Assembly (NCBI GenBank): GCA_017558115.1 | Contig: JAFYWG010000056.1 | Coordinates: 1-55,987 of the forward strand | Direction: 5' to 3' | DNA from: Alistipes sp. | GTDB lineage: Bacteria; Bacteroidota; Bacteroidia; Bacteroidales; Rikenellaceae | Length of the DNA: 55,987 nucleotides | Shown: positions 34,604-42,317 of the stretch, piece after piece | How the letters are laid out: each line of letters opens with the position of its first letter | Numbering within the stretch: the stretch's first letter is position 1 | Position numbers and translations under genes: made by a program | The notes under the pieces: generated by a model | Told to the model about the DNA's origin: nothing | The model's input: the letters and a program-made list of their open reading frames with translations, nothing else | Database searches by the model: none

Positions 34604-34702
34604 ATTTTTAGAGCCTTACAATCGTTATTTCTCGATTGCGTTGCAAAGGTAGCATTTTTTATTAAACTAACAAAACTTTTCGCTACTTTTTTTGAAAAAA
34701 AA

Positions 34703-35239
34703 TTACTCTTTTTTGAAGAACGAGAACTGCACGCTTCCATAGCTACGTGTCTGCCAGAAATAAGGAAAGCTACTAACATCCTGATCTTTAGAATGTTCAA
34801 AGATAAGCAAGCCATCCTCAGTTAGCAAATCGCGTTCAAATACCAGGCGAATCACCTCCTCACTACCCTCCAAATCGTATGGCGCATCTGAGAATATGAG
34901 ATCAAACTTCTTCATACAACTCTTAAGGTAGAGGAATACATTGGCCTTTACAGCAAAGAAGTTCTCGAACTTAAGGTCGCGTGCCGTCTGTCGGATAAAG
35001 TTGTGGTGCACGCTATTTACCTCCACAGAGGTCACACTACGTGCGTCGCGCGATGCAAACTCATAGCTTATAGAGCCCGTACCCGAGAATAGGTCGAGTA
35101 CGTCGAGTTCCTCAAAGTCCACAAGATTGCCGAGAACATTGAAAAGGTTCTCCTTTGCAAAGTCTGTCGTAGGTCGTGCACGCAAGTTGCGTGGTGGCAC
35201 GATGGTGCGACCGCGATATTTTCCGCTTATTATTCGCAT
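34703..35239 (-). CDS. rsmD: 16S rRNA (guanine-966-N2)-methyltransferase
   Basis: A 178-residue SAM-dependent methyltransferase. It starts MRIISGKYRGR, the usual RsmD N-terminus; motif I is VLDLFSGTGSISYE and the catalytic motif is DAPYDL, a variant of DPPY. The substrate is G966 of 16S rRNA. Its start overlaps the end of the DUF3822 gene by 10 bp. Confidence 0.92.
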   Translation of the reverse strand: MRIISGKYRGRTIVPPRNLRARPTTDFAKENLFNVLGNLVDFEELDVLDLFSGTGSISYEFASRDARSVTSVEVNSVHHNFIRQTARDLKFENFFAVKANVFLYLKSCMKKFDLIFSDAPYDLEGSEEVIRLVFERDLLTEDGLLIFEHSKDQDVSSFPYFWQTRSYGSVQFSFFKKE

Positions 35240-35817
35240 ACCAAGTCCTTAAATAGGGGTTTCAAAAGTTTGTGTAGGCGCTTTACATCGCCCTTCGCGC
35301 GCGCGTACATAGTATATATATTGTACACCTCATCTACCTTTGCGAGGTAGTACAACACATCGGCATCGTTCTTACACTCGAAGGCCTCAGCTAAGAGCAA
35401 ACCTCCATCGGCAACACGCACATAGAGCACATCAGCCTCGAGGTGAAGAATACTACCCTTCTCTGGCAGCTCATCATCCAAGAGTGGTGAGGTGAATGTA
35501 ACACCCGAGGGTATCGCCTCGGTAAGCTGCTCATAGCAGTGCTTATTGAGTGCCATCACAGCCACAACATTACTCTTAGCGTTGCTATACACGGCACACT
35601 CACCCATAGTTGGAGCGAGGCCCACCTCTGCGAGGCAGTCTGCTGCATGGTGAGCATCGAAGAACTCCTCAGGTACAAGCGTACTCTTTGTTGTGAGCAC
35701 CGCGACCTCCACGGGATGTGAAGCATTGCGCACCTCGGCACTTAACACCTCAGCTGAAAAAGAGTGTCCACCCGACTTGAGGCGGATGGACACATTATTT
35801 AGTGATGTTTGCATCAT
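35230..35817 (-). CDS. DUF3822-family protein
   Basis: A 195-residue cytoplasmic protein located just before rsmD, the usual place of the DUF3822 family in Bacteroidetes. It is shorter than typical members (about 260-270 residues). Hydrophobic strands alternate with short helices (HLEADVLYVRVADGGLLLAE). The family has been compared to actin-like ATPase folds, but no catalytic residues can be assigned here. Assignment relies partly on context. Confidence 0.6.
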   Translation of the reverse strand: MMQTSLNNVSIRLKSGGHSFSAEVLSAEVRNASHPVEVAVLTTKSTLVPEEFFDAHHAADCLAEVGLAPTMGECAVYSNAKSNVVAVMALNKHCYEQLTEAIPSGVTFTSPLLDDELPEKGSILHLEADVLYVRVADGGLLLAEAFECKNDADVLYYLAKVDEVYNIYTMYARAKGDVKRLHKLLKPLFKDLVCE

Positions 35818-35819
35818 GA

Positions 35820-36653
35820 CTACTTAGCGCTACCGCCTCTGAGTGGCTGAAGTGCCTCGTTTGTAGGCTCCTCAAGGCTACCGAAAGTAATACCGAAGAA
35901 CTGATCATCCATTGGGATAGGGTGTGATGTACCAATCATATACTTATCCTCGCCCTTCTTGTCGAATACAGCCTTGATACCATCAGCCTTCATCTTCTTC
36001 ATATCCTCGCTTGCATCCTGGTGGTTGATGAAGTAAACAAACTTCTCATCAAGAAGGTTCCAGAACTCCTTATTGTAGGTCTTGTGGTCGATGAACTTTA
36101 CATATGGAGCGTGGCAGCAAAGCAAGTGAGTGCGGTATGCGCCAGACTCATAAGTTGCAGTGTCGAGCTGGAACTCAACCTCGTTGTTTGTGAAGGGGAT
36201 ATAACGCAAGTTAACCATCTCCTCCTCAGTAAGGCGGCACTTGCCGTAGATATCATCAAATACAGTATCACGAACAGCTACGCGAACAACGCGCTCGTTC
36301 TTCCAGTTAGGATCCTGCTTGCGGAGCTCCTCGATAATAGCAGCGTTCTCCAAGTTGTTCTCATCGTAGATCTGGCTGTGATACTCCATAGTACCATTCA
36401 ACGCGAAATCTGTAAGCTCATCCCAATTTACAGTAAACTTCTTCTCGGGATTGTTGTCACGATAAGCCTGCTCGAGCTTTACTACATACTGGCCCTTCTC
36501 AACAACGGCTGCTGTACGCTCCTCGAAGTGATTCTCGAACTGAATGGGGGTTGATACTACCTTACCAATCTGAATGATTAGGAAGATTGCCACACCAAGC
36601 AACACAAGTGCAGCAACAACAATAGTAGCCAAGAGTGATCTTGAATTTTTCAT
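35820..36653 (-). CDS. Membrane-anchored protein of unknown function
   Basis: A 277-residue protein with one N-terminal transmembrane helix (SLLATIVVAALVLLGVAIFL) followed by a soluble domain outside the membrane. That domain has a helical EKGQYVVKLEQAY stretch, a two-Cys LLCCHAPYV segment and a charged C-terminus. No family is recognised. It is 2 bp before the DUF3822 gene and so belongs to the rsmD operon; its job there is not evident. The codon pattern resembles well-expressed genes in this window. Confidence 0.7.
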   Translation of the reverse strand: MKNSRSLLATIVVAALVLLGVAIFLIIQIGKVVSTPIQFENHFEERTAAVVEKGQYVVKLEQAYRDNNPEKKFTVNWDELTDFALNGTMEYHSQIYDENNLENAAIIEELRKQDPNWKNERVVRVAVRDTVFDDIYGKCRLTEEEMVNLRYIPFTNNEVEFQLDTATYESGAYRTHLLCCHAPYVKFIDHKTYNKEFWNLLDEKFVYFINHQDASEDMKKMKADGIKAVFDKKGEDKYMIGTSHPIPMDDQFFGITFGSLEEPTNEALQPLRGGSAK

Positions 36654-36713
36654 TTTGTAATTATTTTTTATTAAGTTTGTATCGTCTTAACGTTTATGTC
36701 AAAATAGGGAGCT

Positions 36714-38138
36714 ATGCTTAGCACACATATTTCGCATCAAATTTACGCAAAATTATCGGTTGAAGCAACTTTTAACCAAAAAAAAATCATAGAAAAATTA
36801 TCCGAGTGGGTAACAGAGGTAGATTATGAGCGTATCTTCCTGCTTAATGGATATGCCGGAACGGGTAAGACGACCATTATCGCAGCCTTCGTTGCAGCAC
36901 TCAACGAATTGGGTATCAAAACGATACTCTTAGCACCTACAGGACGTGCCGCAAAGGTACTCTCGCACTATGCCCAGAAGGAGGCATATACCATACACAA
37001 GAAGATTTATCGTGAGCGCACGATGACCGACTACGAGTCGAAGTTCTCGCTCGACTACAACAAGGATAAGAATGTTGTCTACATTGTCGACGAAGCCTCG
37101 ATGCTCTCGACTGCTTCATCCGAGGGTGCCACGTTTGGCTCGGGCAACCTCCTTGAGGACCTCATAAAGTATGTGCGCAGTGGTAAGGAGTGCCGCTTAA
37201 TGCTCGTGGGCGACGACGCTCAGCTTCCTCCAGTGGGCATTGACTATAGCCCCGCACTCGACCCTGCAGAGCTACTACCCTACGGCGATGTTGACTACAA
37301 CACCATGGACGAGGTGGTGCGCCAGACGCAGGACTCGGGAATACTATTTAATGCCACGATGCTGCGTTGCATGCTCGAGAACCGCCTCTACGAGATACCA
37401 CGCTTCGATATGTCACACCCCGACTTCCGCAGTGTAGAGGGCAGTGAACTACTCGAAGCATTGGAGGAGTGCTACTCGAAGTATGGCCGCGACGAGACGA
37501 TAGTTATCACGCGCTCCAATAAGCGTGCAAACAAATATAACGAGGGCATACGCCGCTACAACCTCTCGGCAGAGGAGGAGATAGAGAGTGGCGATATGCT
37601 AATGATAGTGAAGAACAACTACTTCTATGCCGAGCGCGATGAGCACTCACCGATGTCGTTCGTGGCAAATGGTGACGTGGTACGCCTTAAGCGCATACGC
37701 CGCTTCGAGGAGTTCTATGGCTTCAGGTTTATAGATGCCGTGGTGGAGTTTCCCGACTATAATGACTACGCGATGGAGGCTAAAGTCATGCTCGACACGC
37801 TGGCTTCGGAGTCACCATCGCTAACGCGCGAGGAGAGTCGCAAGCTCTTCTACGAGGTAGAGAAGGACTATGAGGATATAAAGTCGCGCACGAAGCGCTA
37901 TCGTGCCATCCGCGAGAACTGCCACTTTAACGCCATGCAAGTGAAGTTCGCCTATGCTGTGACGTGCCATAAGGCACAGGGTGGACAGTGGAAGACTGTC
38001 TTCGTTGATAGATGCTTGTTTGGCGATGAGGAGATGTCGAGAGATATGATGAGGTGGCTCTACACTGCAATTACCCGTGCCACGGAACGCGTCTACTTGG
38101 TTAACTTCGACGAGAAGTTCTTAGACAAAGAGGTATAA
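36714..38138 (+). CDS. RecD/PIF1-like SF1 helicase
   Basis: A 474-residue ATPase. Motif I is NGYAGTGKTT, motif II VDEASM, motif III GDDAQLPPVG, and the C-terminal UvrD-like motifs are AVTCHKAQGGQW and LYTAITRATERVYLV. An SH3-like insert lies between motif IV and V (about 290-400). It resembles short RecD-like proteins of Bacteroidetes, and probably unwinds DNA 5' to 3'. No RecB or RecC partner is present. The upstream neighbour is divergent. Confidence 0.88.
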   Translation: MLSTHISHQIYAKLSVEATFNQKKIIEKLSEWVTEVDYERIFLLNGYAGTGKTTIIAAFVAALNELGIKTILLAPTGRAAKVLSHYAQKEAYTIHKKIYRERTMTDYESKFSLDYNKDKNVVYIVDEASMLSTASSEGATFGSGNLLEDLIKYVRSGKECRLMLVGDDAQLPPVGIDYSPALDPAELLPYGDVDYNTMDEVVRQTQDSGILFNATMLRCMLENRLYEIPRFDMSHPDFRSVEGSELLEALEECYSKYGRDETIVITRSNKRANKYNEGIRRYNLSAEEEIESGDMLMIVKNNYFYAERDEHSPMSFVANGDVVRLKRIRRFEEFYGFRFIDAVVEFPDYNDYAMEAKVMLDTLASESPSLTREESRKLFYEVEKDYEDIKSRTKRYRAIRENCHFNAMQVKFAYAVTCHKAQGGQWKTVFVDRCLFGDEEMSRDMMRWLYTAITRATERVYLVNFDEKFLDKEV

Positions 38139-38145
38139 AGGAGTA

Positions 38146-38271
38146 AATTTGTTGTTAGAGTGGTGCAGATGTGGCGCTGACATGAAAAAGCCCCGGATGG
38201 TTAGTACTTACGTACGTTCCATTCGGGGCTTTGATTGAAGCGGCGCAGATGCACCACTCTAACAACAAATT
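38146..38271. repeat. Long structured element, copy 1
   Basis: A nearly continuous hairpin. A 22-bp perfect outer stem (38146-38167 with 38250-38271) is followed by internal mismatches, a middle stem ending in cgct/agcg, and an internal loop (gacatga opposite gattga). A 14-bp stem then follows (38187-38200 with 38219-38232), capped by gtac-ttac-gtac. On the minus strand the inner stem is followed by Ts. It begins inside the stop codon of the DPP III gene and also lies 7 bp after the RecD-like gene, so it serves as terminator on both sides. A second copy is at 45726. Confidence 0.85.
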
Positions 38272-40294
38272 AGTTGAATGTGGGAAGGAATGAATACTTA
38301 GATGAGTACTCAAGGTGCTGGTCGATGTACTTGCTGTCGTAAGTGATTGTTACATCAACAATGTTGCCAGCAGCATCGTATACAGGGTGGTAGTTGGGGT
38401 TAACAAAGCCACCATAAGGCTCGATATTAAGTGCCTTGTTACGTGCGATAATCTCAGCGTGGAAGTTAGGCTCTACCTTTACTGCGTAGCCCTCAACAAG
38501 TGCCTTACCAGCCTCGTAGTCACCCTCAGACTTGATGCGCTGAACCTCGCAGAGAAGCTCACCAAAGAGCTCGCGGAGGCGTACGAAGTCGTTTACAACA
38601 ACATAGTGCTTGCCATCCTTCTCAACGATCTCGATAACATTCTCAGCCTTACCCTTCTCGTAGCACCACTCAGCGATGAGCTTGCGGTTACGCATGTGAG
38701 ACTCCTCTACATCCTTACCAAGCTCGATACGAGAAAGCTGTGTCTGCATACCATTCATGATATACTTGCTGTACTGTGCCCATGCAACGTCGAGTGTGGG
38801 GATAAGACCAATCTCAACGAGCTTCTGGTCGCCGAGGTAGTAGAGTGCAAAGAGGTCTGCACGTGCCTCCTCAAGTGTTGAAGAGTATGTGCGGAGCTCG
38901 TCACCCTTAGTGCCAGGAGCAAGCTGACCTGAACCGTGACCAAGACACTCGTGGAGGTCGGTATGGAGGTCATCAGAGAGCTTGCCATAGAGGCGCATAC
39001 GCTCGCGGTCCTCAGCGCGGAGTACAAACTCCTCGTTGAAACCGTTGCCATCGGCAGCCTTAGCATAAGCATAGGTAATGTTGTCGATAGTCACACTCTT
39101 TGAGCCGTGCTCCTTACGAATCCAGTCAGCATTGGGGAGGTTGATACCGATTGCTGTTGCGGGGTAGCAGTCGCCACCGAGCATAGCCACAGTAATAACC
39201 TTTGCAGATACGCCCTTAACCTCCTCCTTGCGGTATGCAGGGTTGATAGGAGCGTTATCCTCGAACCACTGAGCATTTGCAGCCATGATAGCAGTACGCT
39301 TGCAAGCCTCCACGTCGCGGAAGTTTACTACAGACTCCCATGAAGCCTTACGGCCGAGGGGATCGCCATAGCTCTCAATGAAGCCATTAACAAAGTCTAC
39401 GTTAGTGTCGGTGTCGCGCACCCAGAGTACGTTGTACTCGTCGAACTTCTTCAAGTCACCTGTGGTATAGTAGTCGATGAGTGCACGTACGTAAGCCTGC
39501 TGTGTGGGGTTAGCAACCTTCTCTGCCTTCTCAAGCCAGAAGATAATCTGCTCGAGAGCTGCAGAGTACATACCACCTACGTGCCATACGTTCTCGTATA
39601 CCTCACCCTTCTCGTTCTTCATGAGCTTAGAGTTAAGACCATAAGAGATAGGCTCGGGGTTACCCTCGTCAGCAGCAGCCATAGCAGCGTAGAATGCCTC
39701 TACCTCCTCCTGGTTAACACCCTCGTAGTAGTTGTTAGCCGAAGCGGTGATAACATCTACACCAGCCTTCTGGTTAAGACGTGATGCGTAGAGCTCTGCA
39801 TCGAAGATGATGCGGCAAAGGAGCTCGTCATCCATCTGGCGGTTAGTGTCGTTGATATAGAGAGCCAACTGAGCACGGAACCATGGCTCAGAGAACTCAG
39901 GTACAAACTTATCGTTTGAGTAGTGGTGGTGGATGCCGTTAGCAAACCACATCTTCTTCAAGTACTTCTCAAAAGCCTTGAACTCTGCGCTCTCAGCCTC
40001 TGCGGTGTTGCGAGCCTCGGTGTAGATGGTCTCGAAAGAGCGGCGGATAGCCAAACCATACTTGAAGTTCTGATCAAAAAGGATATCGCGGCCACACTTA
40101 GCTGCCTCTGTAAGGTAGTAAACATACTCCTTCTCCTTGAGTGTAAGGTTCTCGAAACCTGGCACCTCATAGCGGATAACCTTGATGTCGTCGAAGCGGT
40201 CAACGATCCAGGGCTGCTCAACCTCCTGAGCCGTAACAGCAGTTGACACTGCGAAAATTCCCATAGCGGTAAGTCCTAAAATTTTGTTCATCAT
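38270..40294 (-). CDS. Dipeptidyl-peptidase III (family M49), exported
   Basis: A 674-residue zinc peptidase. The metal motif is HECLGH (within DLHECLGHGSGQLAPG), the variant reported for gut Bacteroides DPP III instead of HELLGH, and the third ligand Glu is in EEARADLFALYY. It removes dipeptides from short peptides. An N-terminal signal peptide (LGLTAMGIFAVSTAVTAQ) predicts export to the periplasm, unlike the cytosolic eukaryotic enzyme. It is monocistronic and followed at once by structured element copy 1, whose outer arm includes part of the stop codon. Confidence 0.93.
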   Translation of the reverse strand: MMNKILGLTAMGIFAVSTAVTAQEVEQPWIVDRFDDIKVIRYEVPGFENLTLKEKEYVYYLTEAAKCGRDILFDQNFKYGLAIRRSFETIYTEARNTAEAESAEFKAFEKYLKKMWFANGIHHHYSNDKFVPEFSEPWFRAQLALYINDTNRQMDDELLCRIIFDAELYASRLNQKAGVDVITASANNYYEGVNQEEVEAFYAAMAAADEGNPEPISYGLNSKLMKNEKGEVYENVWHVGGMYSAALEQIIFWLEKAEKVANPTQQAYVRALIDYYTTGDLKKFDEYNVLWVRDTDTNVDFVNGFIESYGDPLGRKASWESVVNFRDVEACKRTAIMAANAQWFEDNAPINPAYRKEEVKGVSAKVITVAMLGGDCYPATAIGINLPNADWIRKEHGSKSVTIDNITYAYAKAADGNGFNEEFVLRAEDRERMRLYGKLSDDLHTDLHECLGHGSGQLAPGTKGDELRTYSSTLEEARADLFALYYLGDQKLVEIGLIPTLDVAWAQYSKYIMNGMQTQLSRIELGKDVEESHMRNRKLIAEWCYEKGKAENVIEIVEKDGKHYVVVNDFVRLRELFGELLCEVQRIKSEGDYEAGKALVEGYAVKVEPNFHAEIIARNKALNIEPYGGFVNPNYHPVYDAAGNIVDVTITYDSKYIDQHLEYSSKYSFLPTFN

Positions 40295-40399
40295 GCGTTG
40301 GTTATAGTTTATAATACAATAATCGGTGTAAATTTACAACGAAATTATGAGACAAACAAAAAAAAGCGCACGCACCACCTCTATTTACCATTTTTTTTA

Positions 40400-40407
40400 T
40401 AAATTTG
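40400..40407 (+). promoter_or_regulatory. -7 element for the DUF486 gene
   Basis: taaatttg, 32 bp before the ATG; no -33 TTG at the standard distance. Confidence 0.55.
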
Positions 40408-40439
40408 TCCTATTAAACCAATATTAAAAACGAAATAAC

Positions 40440-40835
40440 ATGCTTGGAAGAGGTCTTTCAACAATAGCACTTCTTGTCTGTTCAAACATCTTTATGACCC
40501 TGGCGTGGTACGGACATATCGCCTTTAAGGATAAGCTCGAACGCTTCACGTCGCCCGACAAGCCCTTCTTGTTCAAGGGCATGCTCGTAGTGATACTCAT
40601 AAGCTGGGGCGTGGCACTCCTCGAGTACTGCTTTCAGGTGCCCGCGAACCGCCTCGGCAGCACAGAGTTTGGTGGTCCATTCACCCTCTGGCATCTTAAG
40701 GTTATACAGGAGGTGATATCACTTGTTGTATTCTCGCTCTTTATGGCGATATTTCTGCATGAGGGCCTTAAGTGGAACCACTACGTAGGCTTCCTCTGCT
40801 TGGTACTTGCCGTATACTTTATTTTCCGCAAATAA
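40440..40835 (+). CDS. DMT-like membrane protein, DUF486 family
   Basis: A 131-residue membrane protein with four hydrophobic helices. LVCSNIFMTLAWYGHI and SWGVALLEYCFQVPANRLG are the recognisable family blocks, and QEVISLVVFSLFMA follows. It belongs to the drug/metabolite transporter superfamily at half size and probably acts as a dimer; the substrate is unknown. An unknown membrane protein gene follows after 19 bp. Confidence 0.85.
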   Translation: MLGRGLSTIALLVCSNIFMTLAWYGHIAFKDKLERFTSPDKPFLFKGMLVVILISWGVALLEYCFQVPANRLGSTEFGGPFTLWHLKVIQEVISLVVFSLFMAIFLHEGLKWNHYVGFLCLVLAVYFIFRK

Positions 40836-40854
40836 CACTAAAACACCTATAATT

Positions 40855-41844
40855 ATGACACCCTATCAGCAATCTATCGAGGCGGCCAAGAGTTGGAAGG
40901 AGGCCGTGAGCGCAATGTGGAAAAGACAGCGCAACATACTTTACTTAAATATCGGATGCACACTCCTTGCCGTTATCGGCTTGGCGATACTTATTGTAAT
41001 ATTCAGCAAGGCTGAGAGTGTCGATGACGTTAGTTTAGGTTCTGTTGTTAGCATATTAGCCCTCTTTGGCATCGTGGCGGTGGCATCTATCGCTGCGTAC
41101 GTCTTTATGTGGATATTCTTCTTCGATGTTAAGAAGTGGCAGGCTGCCGCTCCCGAGTCGTTGCAGAGCGCTATTAAGCTTCTAAAGTTAGGTCTTCTAA
41201 TCACGCTTATCGGCTCAGTCGCTTCGGGCTTATTGAGCAGCATCGCCTCTCTTAACTTGGGCATGCTTAGTGACATCATCGGTTCACTTGCTGATGCTGC
41301 GGCATTTGCTGGCATCATTATCGAGTTCATAGCAATCATACGTCTACGCAAGGCTGCCGCAATGCCTGAGATTGCACAGAAAGGCGCTAACAGCATCTTC
41401 ATTGGATACCTCGTATCGTTCATTTCAGCTGCCGTGGGTGCTATTCTTTTGATTATTGCTATCACCGCAGCGATGATTAGCGCATTGGAGGTCGATCAGA
41501 CAGCTAACGAGGAGACTACAGAGGTCGTGGAGAATAGCCACATCTTTATGTCGGGTATCGGCGAGGATATTGCCGGCGAGGATATGGAGGACTTCAGTGA
41601 GATGGAGAGCGCTCTTAAGGCGTCGAAGGGCGCATTTGGCCTACTCATCTTTGCTCTAATAATCTCAGTGATTGGCTCACTTGTCAGCATGTACTACACA
41701 TATCGTGGCTGGTGGCTTATCGGCAAATCGGAACTTCCAGTACTCCCTGAGCCTATCGATGATGAGGTGGGCGAAGAGGTGACCTACGAGGAGGTAGAAG
41801 AGAGTGAGGTAATTGAGAACAACAACGAGAGTAGTAATTACTAA
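40855..41844 (+). CDS. Multi-pass membrane protein of unknown function
   Basis: A 329-residue protein with about six hydrophobic helices (for example YLNIGCTLLAVIGLAILIVI and FGIVAVASIAAYVFMWIFFF) and an acidic loop before the last helix. The C-terminal tail is very acidic (DDEVGEEVTYEEVEESEVIE). No family is recognised. The start at 40855 is chosen because the longer frame would overlap the DUF486 gene. It is probably cotranscribed with DUF486 and ends at a bidirectional terminator. Confidence 0.75.
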   Translation: MTPYQQSIEAAKSWKEAVSAMWKRQRNILYLNIGCTLLAVIGLAILIVIFSKAESVDDVSLGSVVSILALFGIVAVASIAAYVFMWIFFFDVKKWQAAAPESLQSAIKLLKLGLLITLIGSVASGLLSSIASLNLGMLSDIIGSLADAAAFAGIIIEFIAIIRLRKAAAMPEIAQKGANSIFIGYLVSFISAAVGAILLIIAITAAMISALEVDQTANEETTEVVENSHIFMSGIGEDIAGEDMEDFSEMESALKASKGAFGLLIFALIISVIGSLVSMYYTYRGWWLIGKSELPVLPEPIDDEVGEEVTYEEVEESEVIENNNESSNY

Positions 41845-41876
41845 TTTCTCACATTACTCACTACTAATTAAAAGAT

Positions 41877-41906
41877 TAAGGGGTTGTCCGCGTGGACAAC
41901 CCCTTA
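41877..41906. terminator. Bidirectional terminator
   Basis: A perfect 13-bp stem (41877-41889 with 41894-41906), gcgt loop, between convergent operons. Confidence 0.9.
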
Positions 41907-41913
41907 TCTCGTT

Positions 41914-42267
41914 TTAGTGCTTGTGGCCTGTGCAGCAAGCATCGGTGCAAGCCTTAGCCTCGCCCTGCTCAGCGCAACCAACCTCAGCCTTAATCTTAAT
42001 CTTTGCGAAGGCCTTGATGAGGGTCTCGTTGTTGGTCTTTGCAGGATCATAGGTTACGGTAACGGTCTTTGCCGCAACATCCACCTTTACATCCTTAACA
42101 CCCTTCTCGTAGGGGATGGTGTTGTCCACCTTCTTAGCGCAACCAGCGCAGTCGATGTCTGTTACGAAGGTTGTGGTCACGGTCTTCTTCTCGCCCTTGG
42201 GCTGCTGTGCCTCGGCTACTGCGAAGCTGAAAAGTGCTACAAAAAGCACCAAGATAATCTTCTTCAT
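41914..42267 (-). CDS. Exported heavy-metal-associated (HMA) domain protein
   Basis: A 117-residue protein with signal peptide KKIILVLFVALFSFAVAEAQ. The HMA fold follows, with the metal-binding CxxC in DIDCAGCAKKVDN; its strands (KVDVAAKTVTVTYDP) are normal for the family. A Cys/His-rich tail (CTDACCTGHKH) adds a second possible metal site. It should bind a soft metal such as copper(I) or a divalent heavy metal in the periplasm. It is the last gene of the operon running from 45536, 50 bp after the TonB receptor, and probably accepts metal from it. Confidence 0.88.
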   Translation of the reverse strand: MKKIILVLFVALFSFAVAEAQQPKGEKKTVTTTFVTDIDCAGCAKKVDNTIPYEKGVKDVKVDVAAKTVTVTYDPAKTNNETLIKAFAKIKIKAEVGCAEQGEAKACTDACCTGHKH

Positions 42268-42317
42268 ATTAGTATAGTGTTTTGTTTAGTTAACGTACTT
42301 ATTCTTAGTTTATTGTA

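Noticed and set aside
34508..34825. 105-aa plus-strand ORF across tRNA-Asp copy 2
   Set aside because: It is the reverse complement of a tRNA and of the rsmD end, so it is a shadow.
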